DNA of 64,000 nucleotides from positions 3,038,001 to 3,102,000 of the forward strand of contig JANFAH010000003.1 in NCBI GenBank assembly GCA_024663395.1, written 5' to 3'. The notes below the pieces were generated by a model that saw only the letters and a list, made by a program, of their open reading frames with translations, did not search any database and was not told where the DNA came from. Shown here piece by piece: positions 31,022-42,041 of this stretch. Position 1 is the first letter of the stretch. Every line of letters starts with the position of its first letter. This stretch comes from Pisolithus tinctorius. Its lineage: Eukaryota > Basidiomycota > Agaricomycetes > Boletales > Pisolithaceae. The translations under genes and the position numbers were made by a program.

Positions 31022-32263
31022 CTACTCTTCCATCGCTTGTTCCCCGCCACCCTCCTGTTCTTCACCACCTTCCTGCTCTCCTTCGACTTCTTCCTCGTTA
31101 TCCCCCTCCGCACCTTCATCCACTTCCTCGTTCTTGTCCTCCGCCGCCTCCGACTGAGGCCTCTTCCATCCTCTGCCTGTGCGCTCGAGCTCAGCCATTC
31201 TGGCCTCTCGCGCGTCCTCCCTCCTCCTCATCTCTGCCCACTCTGCCCAGGCGTGGTACAGCGCCCACTCGTCGGCTGTCCGCTCTGCAGCCACCGCCAT
31301 CCGCTCCGCTGCCTCTGCCATCCTCTCGAAGGCCAGCGCAGCGGTCTCGTGCACTTTGGCCTGTCTCTCCATGGCCTGCAGCTGCCGCTCCCGCTCCCAC
31401 TCCGCCCACCGCGTGTGGACTTTCGCACCCGAAGGACCCTCGAGTGGGGTCGCTGGTTCGTCCTCTCCGCCTGCCTCCCACTCATCGTCCGCTTCCTCCG
31501 TCTCCGTCGCTCTCTCCTTTCCCTTCCCTCGCGTCCTCTTCTTCTTCTCTCCTTGGGAGCTCCCCGTCCCTGCTCTCTTCCGCGAAGGTCCTGCCGCCGC
31601 CTCTTCCCGCGTCCAGCTGCATGTCTTTTTCTTGTTGTGACAGGGCACGCAGGCCCTGGTCTTGCCCTGCCCTGGCTCGCACTGGCCTGCTGTCAGACTC
31701 GCTATGCAGCGAGTGCAGGGCGGCCTCCTGGTAGCGGTGACCACCACAGAGGTCCCAGGGACCCTCTGGGCGGTGTTGACGTCGTACACCGCGCCGCTTA
31801 ACCTGAAATAAAAATACAAGTCAGCTCCGCCTGACTGGTAGAGTTCTGTCACTCACCTTTGCGCGGCCTCGTCCCGCTTGGCCTGGGCCCTCTCCTGAGA
31901 GGCCCTCTGCCGCTGCTTCTCTGCCTCTTCCGCCGCTCTCTGTCTTTGCCTTTCAGCCTCTTCATCCGCCGCCTTCTTCCGCTGCGCTTCTTCCTCCTCT
32001 CTCTGCCTCCGCTCCGCCTCCTGCTGCGCCTCTTCCGCCTTTCGTCGCTTGGCCTCCTCTCGTTTGGCCTTGTGCTCCACCTCGCATTCTCGCTCCTTCA
32101 TCTCCACCTCTTCTCGCCGACGTGCCTTCTCCGCTGTCTTCTCGCGCTCGGTGTCCGTCGAGTCGTCTGTAAGGACGACTAGGTCGTCGTCGGCGACCTG
32201 GGAGTAGTCACGAGAGTGACCAGGGGTGGGCTGGGGGGTTTTGTTCTGACGTTGAGAGGACAT
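31022..32263 (-). CDS. Antisense accessory gene of element B: coiled coil plus cysteine cluster
   Basis: Homologue of the antisense gene in element A, with the same place, strand and two-exon form. Exon 1 (32263 to about 31857) has MSSQRQNKTPQ, a YSQVADDDLVVLTDDSTD segment matching WTQVSDD in A, and about 95 residues of Glu/Arg/Lys/Gln-rich helix. An intron of about 50 bases (GTGAGT...TTTCAG) leads to exon 2, which has CTRCIASLTAGQC and CVPCHNKKKTC, pattern C-X2-C-X8-C-X9-C-X2-C-X6-C. This is close to the Zn2Cys6 pattern but looser than in A. A basic KKKRTRGKGKER patch, a helical region with AERMAVAAERT repeats and a very acidic Glu/Gly tail follow. The frame is open throughout although gag in the same element is broken. 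Confidence 0.72.
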
Positions 32264-32459
32264 GATGGTGGGGGGGATGGGATACGAGGGATTGGTACCC
32301 TAACACGTGTTTTTAAGCGGAACTTCGAACTCCGACGGAGCTCCGCCGCAGCTAAACCCATTATCCTCGAGGCATCAAAATAATTTCAAATGATCAACTC
32401 ATGTTGATCTCGTTCCATACATGCGGCCTTCAGGGGTTCAGGCCCTAAGGGGGGGGCAC

Positions 32460-33173
32460 TGTCATAACCGTGCGTTCACACTAAGCCCTTACTCACTCCG
32501 CGCTCCACTCCACCTGTCGTTCACTCACTCCGCACCAACTCCGCCCAACTTCTGTTGGTTGCGAACCATCTCCGCTCCGACTACTGTCGGACTTGTGTCG
32601 CTCTCCTACTGGACCGAGCGGTCCATCCTCTGAGGGGTCATGTGACTACCTTCGCAGTCAGGTACTCCGCAGCGTGCTCACCGCGTGGTCCAGCGCCTGG
32701 ACTGTTTCCTTTTCTGGATGTTCTGTGTTACCCGTTCGTATGTCCTCCGTCTACCCTTCATTCGTCGTCCAGGAAATTTTACTTGAAAACTTATGAGTCT
32801 CCGTATGTCAGTTCCGATTCCGATTACTGTACCTCCGTAGTAGTATAAAAACATGTACTGTACTCCGTTGTTCTTCAGTACGAATATCAACTTAGTTCCT
32901 ACTCCCTCCGATTCCGTCTTCTGTCTGTCGGAGTTATCTCCGACTCTCTGTCTGTACTCTCCCTCTGAAATACGAGGGCTGAGATCGTGCAAGGGGGTAG
33001 TGCATGAGCTAAACCCGACGCCCTCACTCCGCTCCGCCTCTGTCTCGGCGGACTTCGTTCTTGCCGACACTCCGCTAGTCGGAGTTCTGTTCCTGTGTGT
33101 CGGACTTGCTTCCGGACCACTCTCTAGACCCTATATAGCGTCGGAGTTGGTTGGAGTAGGCCCGAACTTGACA
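32460..33173 (+). repeat. 3' LTR of element B
   Basis: 714 bases. A purine-rich tract (AAGGGGGGGGCAC, 32447-32459) directly precedes it. Differs from the 5' LTR at about 13 sites, all in CpG/TpG/CpA context. Confidence 0.92.
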
Positions 33174-34474
33174 TGAAGCCTTCGATGTCGTCTAACTCCA
33201 ACGGATCATACATGTGGATGATGTTGTGAATACAACATAAAGTGGGAGGAATACAGGCCTGGATGTCCATGCCATACTCTGGAGGCACGACGAGAATTCG
33301 GAAGCGACGTTTGATGACTCCAATTATCCGTTCGATCACGTTTCGAAGCTGCGCATGGCGAAGGTTGTAGCATTCCTCAGCGTTTACTGGTCTGTAAATT
33401 CCAATGAATTATGAGTAAATAAAAACATCGATAGAAATACTTACCGTACGTGCACGCGGCCCCATTCTGCGAGATGGTATCGTTGCCCTCGGAATGGAGT
33501 CAGGAGTTGGGGGCAATTGGGGAACCCTGCATTGGCAAGGTAGTACTTGCTGTCCGGAATAGCGAGATCGCTCAGCTGCGCATCGTGATAGACCGACGAG
33601 TTGGCCGCAGACCCCTCCCACCCACTAAGGACATATGTGAAGCACATATTGAAATCGCAGCAGAGCAGGCAATTCTGGGAGGTGAAACCTTTGCGATTTC
33701 GCATCGCATCCCTTTCCTCCGAACTGGGAGCACACGCGATGTGCGTCCTGTCGATTGCACCGACAGCGTCAGCAAAAAAAGGGAAAAATTTGGGGTTATC
33801 GCGAATAGTTGGGTGGACAGGGGCATCACTGCGTGGCAATCGTACATACTTGCTGTATATATCACGAGACGAGAATGCGAACAGAATTTTTTTGAAGTAC
33901 CTGGAACGACGATTAATCCACTGAAAATGGCACGGTCGAAGACTTACTTGGAGATTGTGCCGTTCGACCTTTGAAAACGTTCACCTACATGTCTGATGGA
34001 CAAACCAGTGACAGAGGTATATAGAAAGATCGCGAGTTGCTCTTCGAGTGTGATGTGTTTGGAAGGACCGATTCCATGCTGTTGGAGCTCCCACAATAAG
34101 ATGTCGAATACGTGCTTGTGAACTGCGAGTTCTGTACAAATTCGCTCAGGATGGCCGTTCAACAATTCGGCTACCCACCCACTCCCAGTCAGGATCGACG
34201 TGTGGTATGGAATTGGGTCAGCACACTGCGTTGCTTCTGCGATGGCCTGTAGAGCATCTGCCAACACGAGTAGCAGGGATAAGAGTTGGAGGTGATGGTG
34301 GATGAGGATAAGAATGAGGAGTTTGCGGTGTCGATAGTGGTCGTCGTTGATGTTGATGCGCCTTTCTCGGTCTCATCATCTGCAGCATCAGGAGGATCCC
34401 CACCCATCAGGTTCCTAGTTACACCTGACTCGTCAGCCATGACAGTTGTGTTGCAGTTATCGATATCGCCTACG

Positions 34475-34592
34475 TCTCCTCCTAAATTGGAGCTCCGCTT
34501 GAACTCTGTATGCTTATGTCATGAAGGCCTGGGACTTTTTTTTGGGTTTTTTCACCTGGATTCTTTGTGGGACTTCGTGACTGAACTAGCTC
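34475..34592 (-). repeat. Right terminal inverted repeat of the Harbinger element
   Basis: Reverse complement of 11264-11381 with about four differences. TTA follows at 34593-34595. Confidence 0.93.
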
Positions 34593-34595
34593 TTA

Positions 34596-35585
34596 GTGAT
34601 AGAGCAGTTTGAAGAGGTTTACCCTCTTAACTCTCAAACTCGCACATATATATGTCTATCCCGACTGGCATTACCCAGCCTATCCCTGTGCCTCTCAATC
34701 GCCCACCGTTCCCTCCTAAGACTTTCCACTGCTACTAGAATCTCAGCCAGCCAGCCCAAAGATCGTTGGTCTCATGCTTACTGCTTTCCCCTCTACGAAA
34801 GTTACTGTCGATAATCTTATCGACACAGAGTGAGCCCATTCCTCTGCAGCCTATAGGTGCTGTTCTACCCACATCGTCAAGCGGCATTTGTTTTCGAGCT
34901 GGCCATAAATACTTTGTATGCACCGTAGGGTCCATGGAGAGAGGTTGACAAACCTGTTCGAGACCTTGCGAGGACAACTCGTCCGTCGAGTGCCCTGTCC
35001 GCTCCCTCTTTCAACTCGCTGCCACCACAAGCCTCGTCGTGACGACCATTCCAATCAGCATGGATTCCTCTTCAGTGGTACTCAGGATCACAGCACTTCC
35101 GACCACAGGTCTACCATCTACCTGACGACGCCAGGGCTCCTTCATCCTAGTGTCTTTTTTTTTTTCATTCATGTTACCTGGCTTTTCCAATTTTGCTCTC
35201 TTTTTGGTTACTTGTAAAAGGTTTGACTCGAACTTCCAGTGGCGCATTGGGATGCACGCTTCTCCTATTGCAAACTTGGAGCCTTCAATCGTATCCTACG
35301 TCTCTTCTAGTCAGTCTTTAGGTCAATGATCAAATTGATTCGGATACCTCCGTACTTGTTTGGAGTCGGTCGAGTTTACTGTCGTCGTCGGTAATATCGC
35401 CTGTCTCTCATTAGTCGGATGCTCTTTGCGGGATGAGGAATGTTCTCCGAACTAACCCCGGAATATTTGAAGGCACGCCCTCTCAAATCCTATTCGGGCT
35501 GTATCTTACAGTGGCCGTCTTCGGTCATTCGCCCTCTCTCATCCTTCTTCACTCCTTTTCTCCTAGTTCACTCGTGCCCGTCCTG
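34596..35585. other. Spacer between the Harbinger element and copy 2 of the unit
   Basis: About 1 kb with no supported gene. Several short frames exist on both strands, none with a motif. There is a T-run at about 35156-35166. It does not align obviously with the DNA left of copy 1. Confidence 0.4.
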
Positions 35586-35589
35586 GCAG

Positions 35590-35880
35590 CGAACCCCATG
35601 GTTAATTATGTTAATGTCTTCCTGATGCAGCGCTTCCAAGCCGCCGTGGAAACTCGGACTGCTATCTGCCAGTGAGTTGAACAGCTCGTGCACAATTCGA
35701 CCATATACTTGCCGACAGTGCAGACCCGACTTATCCATTTCCTCTGCGCCGATTTCATCCGTGGCGGCAGAACGCGTTATATGATCGAGGGCTTCATGCA
35801 TTTGGACTTCGTTAGCACACCATCCAGTGAGGATAGAATTGATATCGTGCGGGAAGAGTACAAAGATGCTCTTTGAGGAA
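35590..35880 (+). pseudogene. Decayed copy 2 of the small unknown gene
   Basis: The core RFQAAVETRTAIC and then EQLVHNSTIYLPTVQTRLI and GRTRYMIEGFMHLDFVSTP match the gene at 7881-8453. A stop falls directly after AICQ (TGA near 35674). The basic N-terminal half is replaced by unrelated sequence and the C-terminus is truncated (KDAL, stop near 35876). It keeps its convergent position next to transporter copy 2. No function is expected. Confidence 0.75.
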
Positions 35881-36094
35881 TGGTAATTGGGGACTAGACC
35901 GCTACGTATTGTTCGTAGCAGACGTGGGTGTCCCTCCCCGATTTGTTGACTGCTGTGAACTTTGTAGCTCTCCCAGGTGTCTGAATATAGCAGGGTCGAT
36001 GTTTCAGATTGTCAGGCGTACAGTATGAGTATATCTGTGGCTTGTAATTCCAAAAACAGTTCGTTGTAAAATCGTGCACATGGTATCCTAGGCT

Positions 36095-38046
36095 CTAGCT
36101 GTTTCGCGCGCGGCGTTTGGCCCGAGAACGCGGACCGAGTCGGACTATCAACCAAATCATCGGGCTCGTACAAAGACTGATCAATGCAAGGATCGTGTAG
36201 GTCCATCCTACACCTACACCGTTCAACATCAAGTCTATGACTGAAACGCATACTGCACCAAATGTGCATCGCACTAGGTTGTTCTGTGGGCGAAGGGATT
36301 TCAGGGGTCTGAAAGGAATAATGACACTAAAGCATGCAACGCACACACGCTGTCACCGACGAACCATGGGCAGGTAGCAAGTCCACGAGAAGTGTTTGAG
36401 TGGTGTTCAATATAGCCATCACTGAAAAGCAAACTGGCGAAAACACGTCTCAGAACTACATCGAATACTCAAGAGCCAGGAGACGATTACGTACATACAA
36501 ATTGCAGTACCAGTGGCACTGCAATGTCAACCTTCTGATGCAAGCACCATCCATAGCCCGCGCAACATGTGACGCAAATCAAGAGTTGAATGGGTATGGT
36601 CTTTAATCTCGCCTTTTCAATTGGGAAGTTTTCTTCGTGGGTGACCGCTTCTCGGAATCCTGGCGTGTCCGTCGTAATCATACGTTCAAGGGCGAGTTTC
36701 TCCTTCAGCAGCCTGTAATCCCTATCCAATATTTTCCCGATGACATATCCTCCGATGGTGGTTCCAAAACCCGAAGCCAAGAAACACAAGCCGATTTCGG
36801 TTTCGTTAAGGAAGGAGTAGGTTGACTGGAAAATAGTTGATATAGTGGCGATGATCGCATAGAATAGCGCATACTGAACAGCATTGAAGAGCAGGAGAGC
36901 TAGGACATCAGGATACGTCAAAATACGCAGAGGATTTACGAAGGGGACACGCGGAGGCCGCTCTGTTGTTATGCCTCGCCTACCATAGCCCACAAGCGGA
37001 ACCAGAGGTCGATAAAATCTAGATGGCAAAACGCTACCATCACCAACCAACTGTCGCAAAGTCTCTGGGAAGAACCTATAAAGAAGTTGACGTTGTAATG
37101 GAGCGACCGATATTGGATAGCACGTACGCCGATAGGGCGATAAAGCAAAGTGCAGAAGCAATGGCAAAAATCCAAAAGATCCATCTGCATTATCGAAGTG
37201 AAATGAATTCGCGACAAACGTTGGTCTGCCACTCACCTCCATCCAAGGGTTTGAGTGAGAACACCTCCAATTACCGGACCAAAAGTGGGACCCAACTTTC
37301 AGAGCCCAGATTAGTCACCATTGACAAAATGAGGTCACAAAGGTTGACTTACTAGTGGTCCTATAAAGAAGAGGCCGAAGAAGCTACCGCGCTCCGCGCG
37401 AGTGGCAATGTCCCCTACAACGCCAGCGCCTATGCCGTTGAGTTTTAATATCGGTTGCAGATGTAAAATCTACCTAGCGCAATAGTACTGGCTGAGCCTG
37501 CAGCTTGGACGCAACGCAGCACCAAAAGTAGCCAGTAATCCGAGGTTGGGACCGAGGCAAGACCAATGCAGGCGACAGTTAAGACCAGCATGCAAGATAG
37601 GAAAATCGGTCGCCTGCCCACATAATCCGCCAGAGTTCCCCAAAATACCGGAGCTACGACACGAGGCATACGTATTTATTACAAGAGAGGATAGTGATAT
37701 ACTTACAAATACCCTGGAAAACCATATAAACAGTGACAGTCAAGTTGATGAGTTCGACTGATTTATGGAAATCCGCAGCTATAACCGGGATGGCGGGCAT
37801 GTATGTCATAGCAGCCAAAGGACTCATGAAGTCGTCAGTGTCTCGTTGTGGCTAAGAGACCTGGGTAACTCACCTGAAGAGAGCGGCAACGGAGGCCATT
37901 ACTACGATGAACCACCTTTCGGCGGGAGTGTAGATGCTGTAAGGTCTTTCTTGTGTTCCATCTGACGATGGAGAAGGCACGACCTTTTCGACGTCATGCT
38001 TGTCGCTGGTTGGCGAAGCCGTGCACTCTTGATGGTCTTGGCTCAT
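36095..38046 (-). CDS. QDR-like MFS multidrug/H+ exporter, copy 2
   Basis: Same exon plan as copies 1 and 3, starting MSQDHQECTASPT at 38046 and ending LGPRSRAKRRARNS at 36095. The motifs AAMTYMPAIPVIAADF, WGTLADYVGRRP, GAGVVGDIATRAERGS, GPTFGPVIGG and PETLRQLVGDGS are all present, and the junctions that I followed keep the frame. Differences from copy 1 are mostly conservative, such as FFIGPL for FSVGPL and LGPTFG for FGPTFG. It looks functional. Its upstream 500 bases are alignable with those of copy 1, so both may respond to similar signals, although only copy 1 now has mobile DNA in its upstream region. Confidence 0.87.
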
Positions 38047-39045
38047 GAGAAACTGAAGGCAAGTAACAACAGCAGACTTTCAGGGCATTCCGAAATCGAC
38101 CCATCAGACGGCCGATAAGTTAGTGACTTTCCAACGATTACACGGCACCGTGCCCGGCAGGATGGGTGGGTACGGCTTTACATAATGATAATGGAAAGCC
38201 TCCACAAAGCCAAAGCAAAGCAAAGTGAAGGGAAAATCAAAATTGAGGACACCCGGTAGTCCTACCGGCGATGACGACCACGTAGACACGATGGAGCAGC
38301 CCCCGCATGCCACCCGAGGCGCATGGACCCCCGCCCCTGCATGACACGAATGTGAGGACCCATACGAGGCTATAGCGAGTCTATGTTTTTACGTGGGGGG
38401 GTCGACTTACCAGCGAAGCCAGCTCTTTGTGATCGTGTACGTTACAAGAAAACGCCGTCAATCGCTTTGACAGTGTGAAACTTGGGCATCCTGGACCGTG
38501 TGGATTCACAAAGTGGGTGAACGACTCGCCGGAAAGGAACTCAGCACCCAGTGCATGGTTTGCGTTGTTTTCTTCTGCTTTGAGATGTAAGTTGAACGTT
38601 TGAAAAGCCCAAGGCCAGTGACGACGTCGATATGCGGACATATGCTCTGAGCCAAATGCGGACTGGCTCTCCTGGATGGATCGAAACTTTGTGCACTAGT
38701 GATGCATGCTCGGATCCACTTGCAATACCACTCAGGTCAGGCCATCAGACAAGCTTCAAGTGTTACTTGTCCGAAAATCCGACACGTCGCGTGTGCTTTG
38801 ATTCTTCAGGTGCGAGGACGAGGGTCGCTAGGGGGTGCTGGGATACTGATGCGATCCATACCACACAGGATGGGCGTCGAGGACTACTTTGATCGTCTAA
38901 CTGGGATTTGTGCGCCACATACATATTACATAATCTAGTCCTCAGCCCCACGCAAAAGGGGATGGAACTAAAATGTATGTTAGCTAATGCACAGCCCTAG
39001 TACTCCAATCCTAGGACCCACACGGTTAGAGTTCGTGCGGACTTT
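38047..39045. other. Promoter of transporter copy 2 and unique spacer
   Basis: 38050-38590 resembles 10590-11110 upstream of copy 1. From about 38590 to 39045 I see nothing recognisable; two overlapping 80-codon plus-strand frames there have no motif. Confidence 0.45.
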
Positions 39046-39049
39046 TGAT

Positions 39050-39245
39050 GAGTTAAGGTTGCGAACTAAGGAACTCCGAGGAGCCGAACGCGGAGCCGAA
39101 CTTATCCGTTTCCTGCAAGACAACTTCATCCAAAAATTACAATATTGACTGTCAGAACGCTTCAGATAATCAGGGGTCTCAGCCACGTTTCGGATATGGT
39201 CAGTCAACCATCCGGTGGAGATGAAACTGATGTCGGTTGTATGGC
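39050..39245 (+). pseudogene. Relic of copy 3 of the small unknown gene
   Basis: Short, frame-broken matches to the gene at 7881: LIRFLQDNFI, then RTLQIIRGLSHVSDM in another frame. Only about 60 codons of the C-terminal part are left. Its place just before the 3' end of transporter copy 3 shows that the unit was duplicated as a whole. Confidence 0.6.
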
Positions 39246-39341
39246 CGCACAACACGGTATGCACGGTTTGTCATTACAAAAGCGGTTCGTTTCGACATCG
39301 TGCGTAAGGGATATGTAGAGTATCTCATCGTCGCTGGCATC

Positions 39342-41284
39342 CTAACTGTTCCGCGTGCGGCGCTTGGCCCGAGAGCGTGGACCGAGCCAGAGTATCAGCC
39401 AAATCATGGGGCTCGTAGAAAGACTGATCAATGCGAGGATCGTGTAGGTCCATCCCGCGCCTACGCCGTTCAATATCAAGTCTATAACCGACACGCACGC
39501 CGCTCCAAATGCGCATCGCACTAGGTTGTTCTGTCGGCGAAAGGATTTCAGGGGTCAAGGGAGAATAACGGCACCAGGCGACGAAACGCACACAGGCTGT
39601 CACCGACGAACCCTGGGCCGGCAGTAAGTCTACAAGAAGTGTTTGGGTGGTGTTCATTATGGCCGTTACTGCAAAGCAAACTGGCAGAAATAAATACATT
39701 GAATACCTCGGACCAAGAGATAATGACCTACATACAAATTGCAGTACCAGCGGCACTGCAATGTTAACCTTCTGCTGCAAACACCACCCATAGCCGGCGC
39801 AACATGCGACGCAGATTGAGAGTTGAATGGGTGTGGTCCTCAATCTCGCTTTTTCAATCGGGAATCCTCCTTCACAGGTGCCCATAGCGATTCCGCGTTC
39901 ACGAACGAGTTTCTCCTTGATCCTCCTGTAATCTCTATCCATAATCTTCCCAATGGCGAATGCTCCCATGATGGTTCCAAAACCCGAAGCCAGGAAACAT
40001 AAGCCGATTTCAGTTTCGCTCAGGTAGGAGTAGGTTGACTCGAATATAGTTGATATCGTGGCGGTGATCGCATAGAACACCGCATACTGTGTGGCGTTGA
40101 ACAGCAGAAGAACCAGGATGTCTGGATAGGTCAAAATACGCAGCGGATTCACAAGAGGGACACGCGGAGGGCGTTCTATGGTAACGCCTTGCCTACCATG
40201 GCCCACAAGTGGAACGAGGGGCCGATAAAGTCTAGACGGCAAAACGCTCCCGTCGCCAACAAGCTGTCGTAGGGTTTCTGGGAAAAGCCTGCAAAAAATT
40301 GGTGAGGTAACGCAAGTATTGGATATATGGTACATACGCCAACAGGACTACAAAGCAAAGTGCAGCAGCGATTGCAAGGAACCAAAAAATCCATCTGCAT
40401 TCCATAAGTCCAGTAAAGTTAGATCAAATGTTGATCTACACCGCTCACCTCCATCCAAGGGTCTGTGTGAGAACACCTCCAATTACCGGTCCAAAAGTGG
40501 GGCCAAACTTGCAGCGTCCACGATGGTCAACATTAACACGACGTCTAGAGCCTCAAACATTCACTTACTAGCGGCCCTACAGAGAAGAGGCCAAAGAAGC
40601 TTCCGCGCTCTGCGGGCGTGGCAATATCCCCTATAACCCCAGCGCCTACCCGGTTCCGAGTTGAGCAAATCTAATGTCGGTTTTCGGGTGCAAAAGATCT
40701 ACCTAGTGCGACAGTGCTGGCTGAGCCTGCGGCCTGGACACAACGCAGCACCATAAGTAGCCAGTAATCCGAGGTTGGGACCAAGGCAAGCCCGATGCAG
40801 GCAGCGATCAAGACCAGGATGCAGGATAGGAAAATCGGTCGCCTGCCCACATAATCCGCCAAGGTCCCCCAAAAAACGGGAGCTGGAATGCGTACAATAA
40901 ATATGTATTCACTACCAAACGGATGACGATGTACTTACAAACGCCCTGGAAAACCATGTAAACGGTGACGGTCAAGTTGATGAGTTCGACCGATTGATGG
41001 AAGTCTGTGGCTATGACTGGGATGGCAGGCATGTATACCATAGCAGCCAGAGGACTCACGAAGTCGTTAGTACTTCCCAGTGGGGACCAAGACATTCGGC
41101 AACCTTACCTGAAAAGAGCGGCAACAGAAGCCGTTGCCACAATAAACCACCTTTCGGCGGGAGTATATATGCTGTAAGGTCTCTCTGCTGTTCCATTTGA
41201 CGACGAAGAAGGTAGGACCTTTTCGACGTCCTCCTGCTTACTTCTGGTCTGCGCAGACGTGCTTTCTTGGTGGTCTTGGCTCAT
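39342..41284 (-). CDS. QDR-like MFS multidrug/H+ exporter, copy 3
   Basis: Starts MSQDHQESTSAQTRSKQEDV at 41284 and ends LGPRSRAKRRTRNS at 39342. It is the most diverged of the three in the N-terminal tail and in the central loop, which is shorter (about nine residues missing after RERGIA). MVYMPAIPVIATDFHQ, WGTLADYVGRRP, GDIATPAERGSFFGL, GPTFGPVIGG and the long second half are intact. ERGIAMGTCEGGFPIEK replaces the longer loop of copies 1 and 2. The splice junctions that I followed (LLA|LFPE, QFVF|CFAV, TAC|NNLV) keep the frame. It is probably a functional exporter with somewhat different regulation or specificity. Confidence 0.87.
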
Positions 41285-42041
41285 GAGAGATGGAAGATGA
41301 GCACACGACAAACCATGGCAAACGATAGAATGCTCTTATATCTGTCGACGGCTGACTGTGACCTTCCGGTAACTACACATAGGCAGCCAGCGCGCTGCGG
41401 ACCTGCGCGTCCCCACGGCAGGGTGTATATGCTTCTCCATGTTTTACGTGGGGGTCGACTTGTCAGCAAAATCAGCGCTCCATGATCATGTATGCTCCAA
41501 GGAGGTACCATCAATCACTTTGGTATGCAATAATTCTATCTCTTCGACAGGCGAGCTCATAAGTTGATGAACGAATACCAGAAAGTAACTCACTGCTTGT
41601 TGCCCTTCCAAGATTTGCATTGTTATCTGCTGCCTAACGAAGAGAGTAATATCAGTGACGAGATCGATATAATGCAATGTGTAAGTGCGTTACCGGTGAA
41701 AGCATCGGCCGAATTATTTCCGATGGGACCGACTACGCCGCCGACTCCGATGTCTAGTAGCCGTTGCCTGCACCAGTCTCACAGGGGACCTAAAATATGC
41801 CCAGAACGCCACTCGGTGAAACACAATCCGAATGTTGTGGTATACAAATTGGCGGGAGTCACCGTTCTCCCAAAGGAAACTGCCATTCTCAGAACCAGCT
41901 CGACGAAGAACCTTGCTTCTGATGTGGACGTATCAATAATTTACGCGCTGTTACACTGGTAATACCGTCAAGACATTATAGTACATGAAGGAGAATGGCA
42001 AGTAAACCGTCGTGGAGATCAAAGTACGCACTAGGACTGCT
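41285..42041. other. Spacer between transporter copy 3 and CWC25
   Basis: About 750 bases. Minus-strand frames contain GVGGVVGPIGNN and LVLRMAVSFGRT, which might be a relic of a membrane protein but are too short to assign. Confidence 0.35.

Larger units (their letters stand above)
25105..33173 (+). mobile_element. Ty3/Gypsy chromovirus B, older, decayed
   Basis: 8.07 kb with two 714-base LTRs (25105-25818 and 32460-33173), inserted in the last exon of the Harbinger transposase. The target duplication is CGAAG (25100-25104) against TGAAG (33174-33178), differing by one CpG transition. The gene order is the same as in element A, but the sequence is a different family. LTR comparison shows about 13 differences, all CpG transitions. 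gag has an in-frame TGA and pol lacks about 17 codons. Confidence 0.93.
24927..34440 (-). pseudogene. Harbinger DDE transposase, split by Gypsy element B
   Basis: Read on the minus strand. The N-terminal part lies near 34270-33945 (QAIAEATQCADPIPYHTS, LEEQLAIFLYTSVTGLSIRH); its start codon is not resolved, since the frame of the helical N-terminus has no ATG. The next exon (about 33905-33450) has GAIDRTHIA, RNRKGFTSQNCL, YVLSGWEGSA and KYYLANAGFP. A further exon (about 33388-33174) has NVIERIIGVIKRRFR and reaches DLDDIEGF, where element B intervenes. The C-terminus resumes at 25104 (SPPPPDKSEEVIGM, ERRGAIAQNIW) and stops at 24927. Two changes at key sites look like CpG decay: GAID-G to GAID-R, and N where the family normally has the second catalytic Asp in GSA-x-D-S. 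The enzyme would cut and paste the element at TWA targets, but this copy is dead. Confidence 0.83.
11264..34592. mobile_element. PIF/Harbinger DNA transposon, disrupted by two Gypsy elements
   Basis: The ends are 118-base terminal inverted repeats (11264-11381 and 34475-34592) with about four mismatches, flanked by a TTA duplication (11261-11263 and 34593-34595), the usual target of this superfamily. Inside are the two genes expected of an autonomous Harbinger: a Myb/SANT DNA-binding gene on the plus strand and a DDE transposase on the minus strand, tail to tail. Removing the Gypsy insertions 11924-23580 and 25105-33173 leaves an element of about 3.6 kb. Both genes carry disabling changes, so the element is dead. 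Confidence 0.92.

Noticed and set aside
31037..31801. 254-codon plus-strand frame downstream of pol in element B
   Set aside because: Leu/Pro/Ser-rich shadow of the antisense gene with no counterpart in element A.
25105..33173. RIP as the source of transitions in element B
   Set aside because: The changes I see are in CpG context; RIP in fungi mainly hits CpA, and basidiomycetes of this type commonly rely on CpG methylation.
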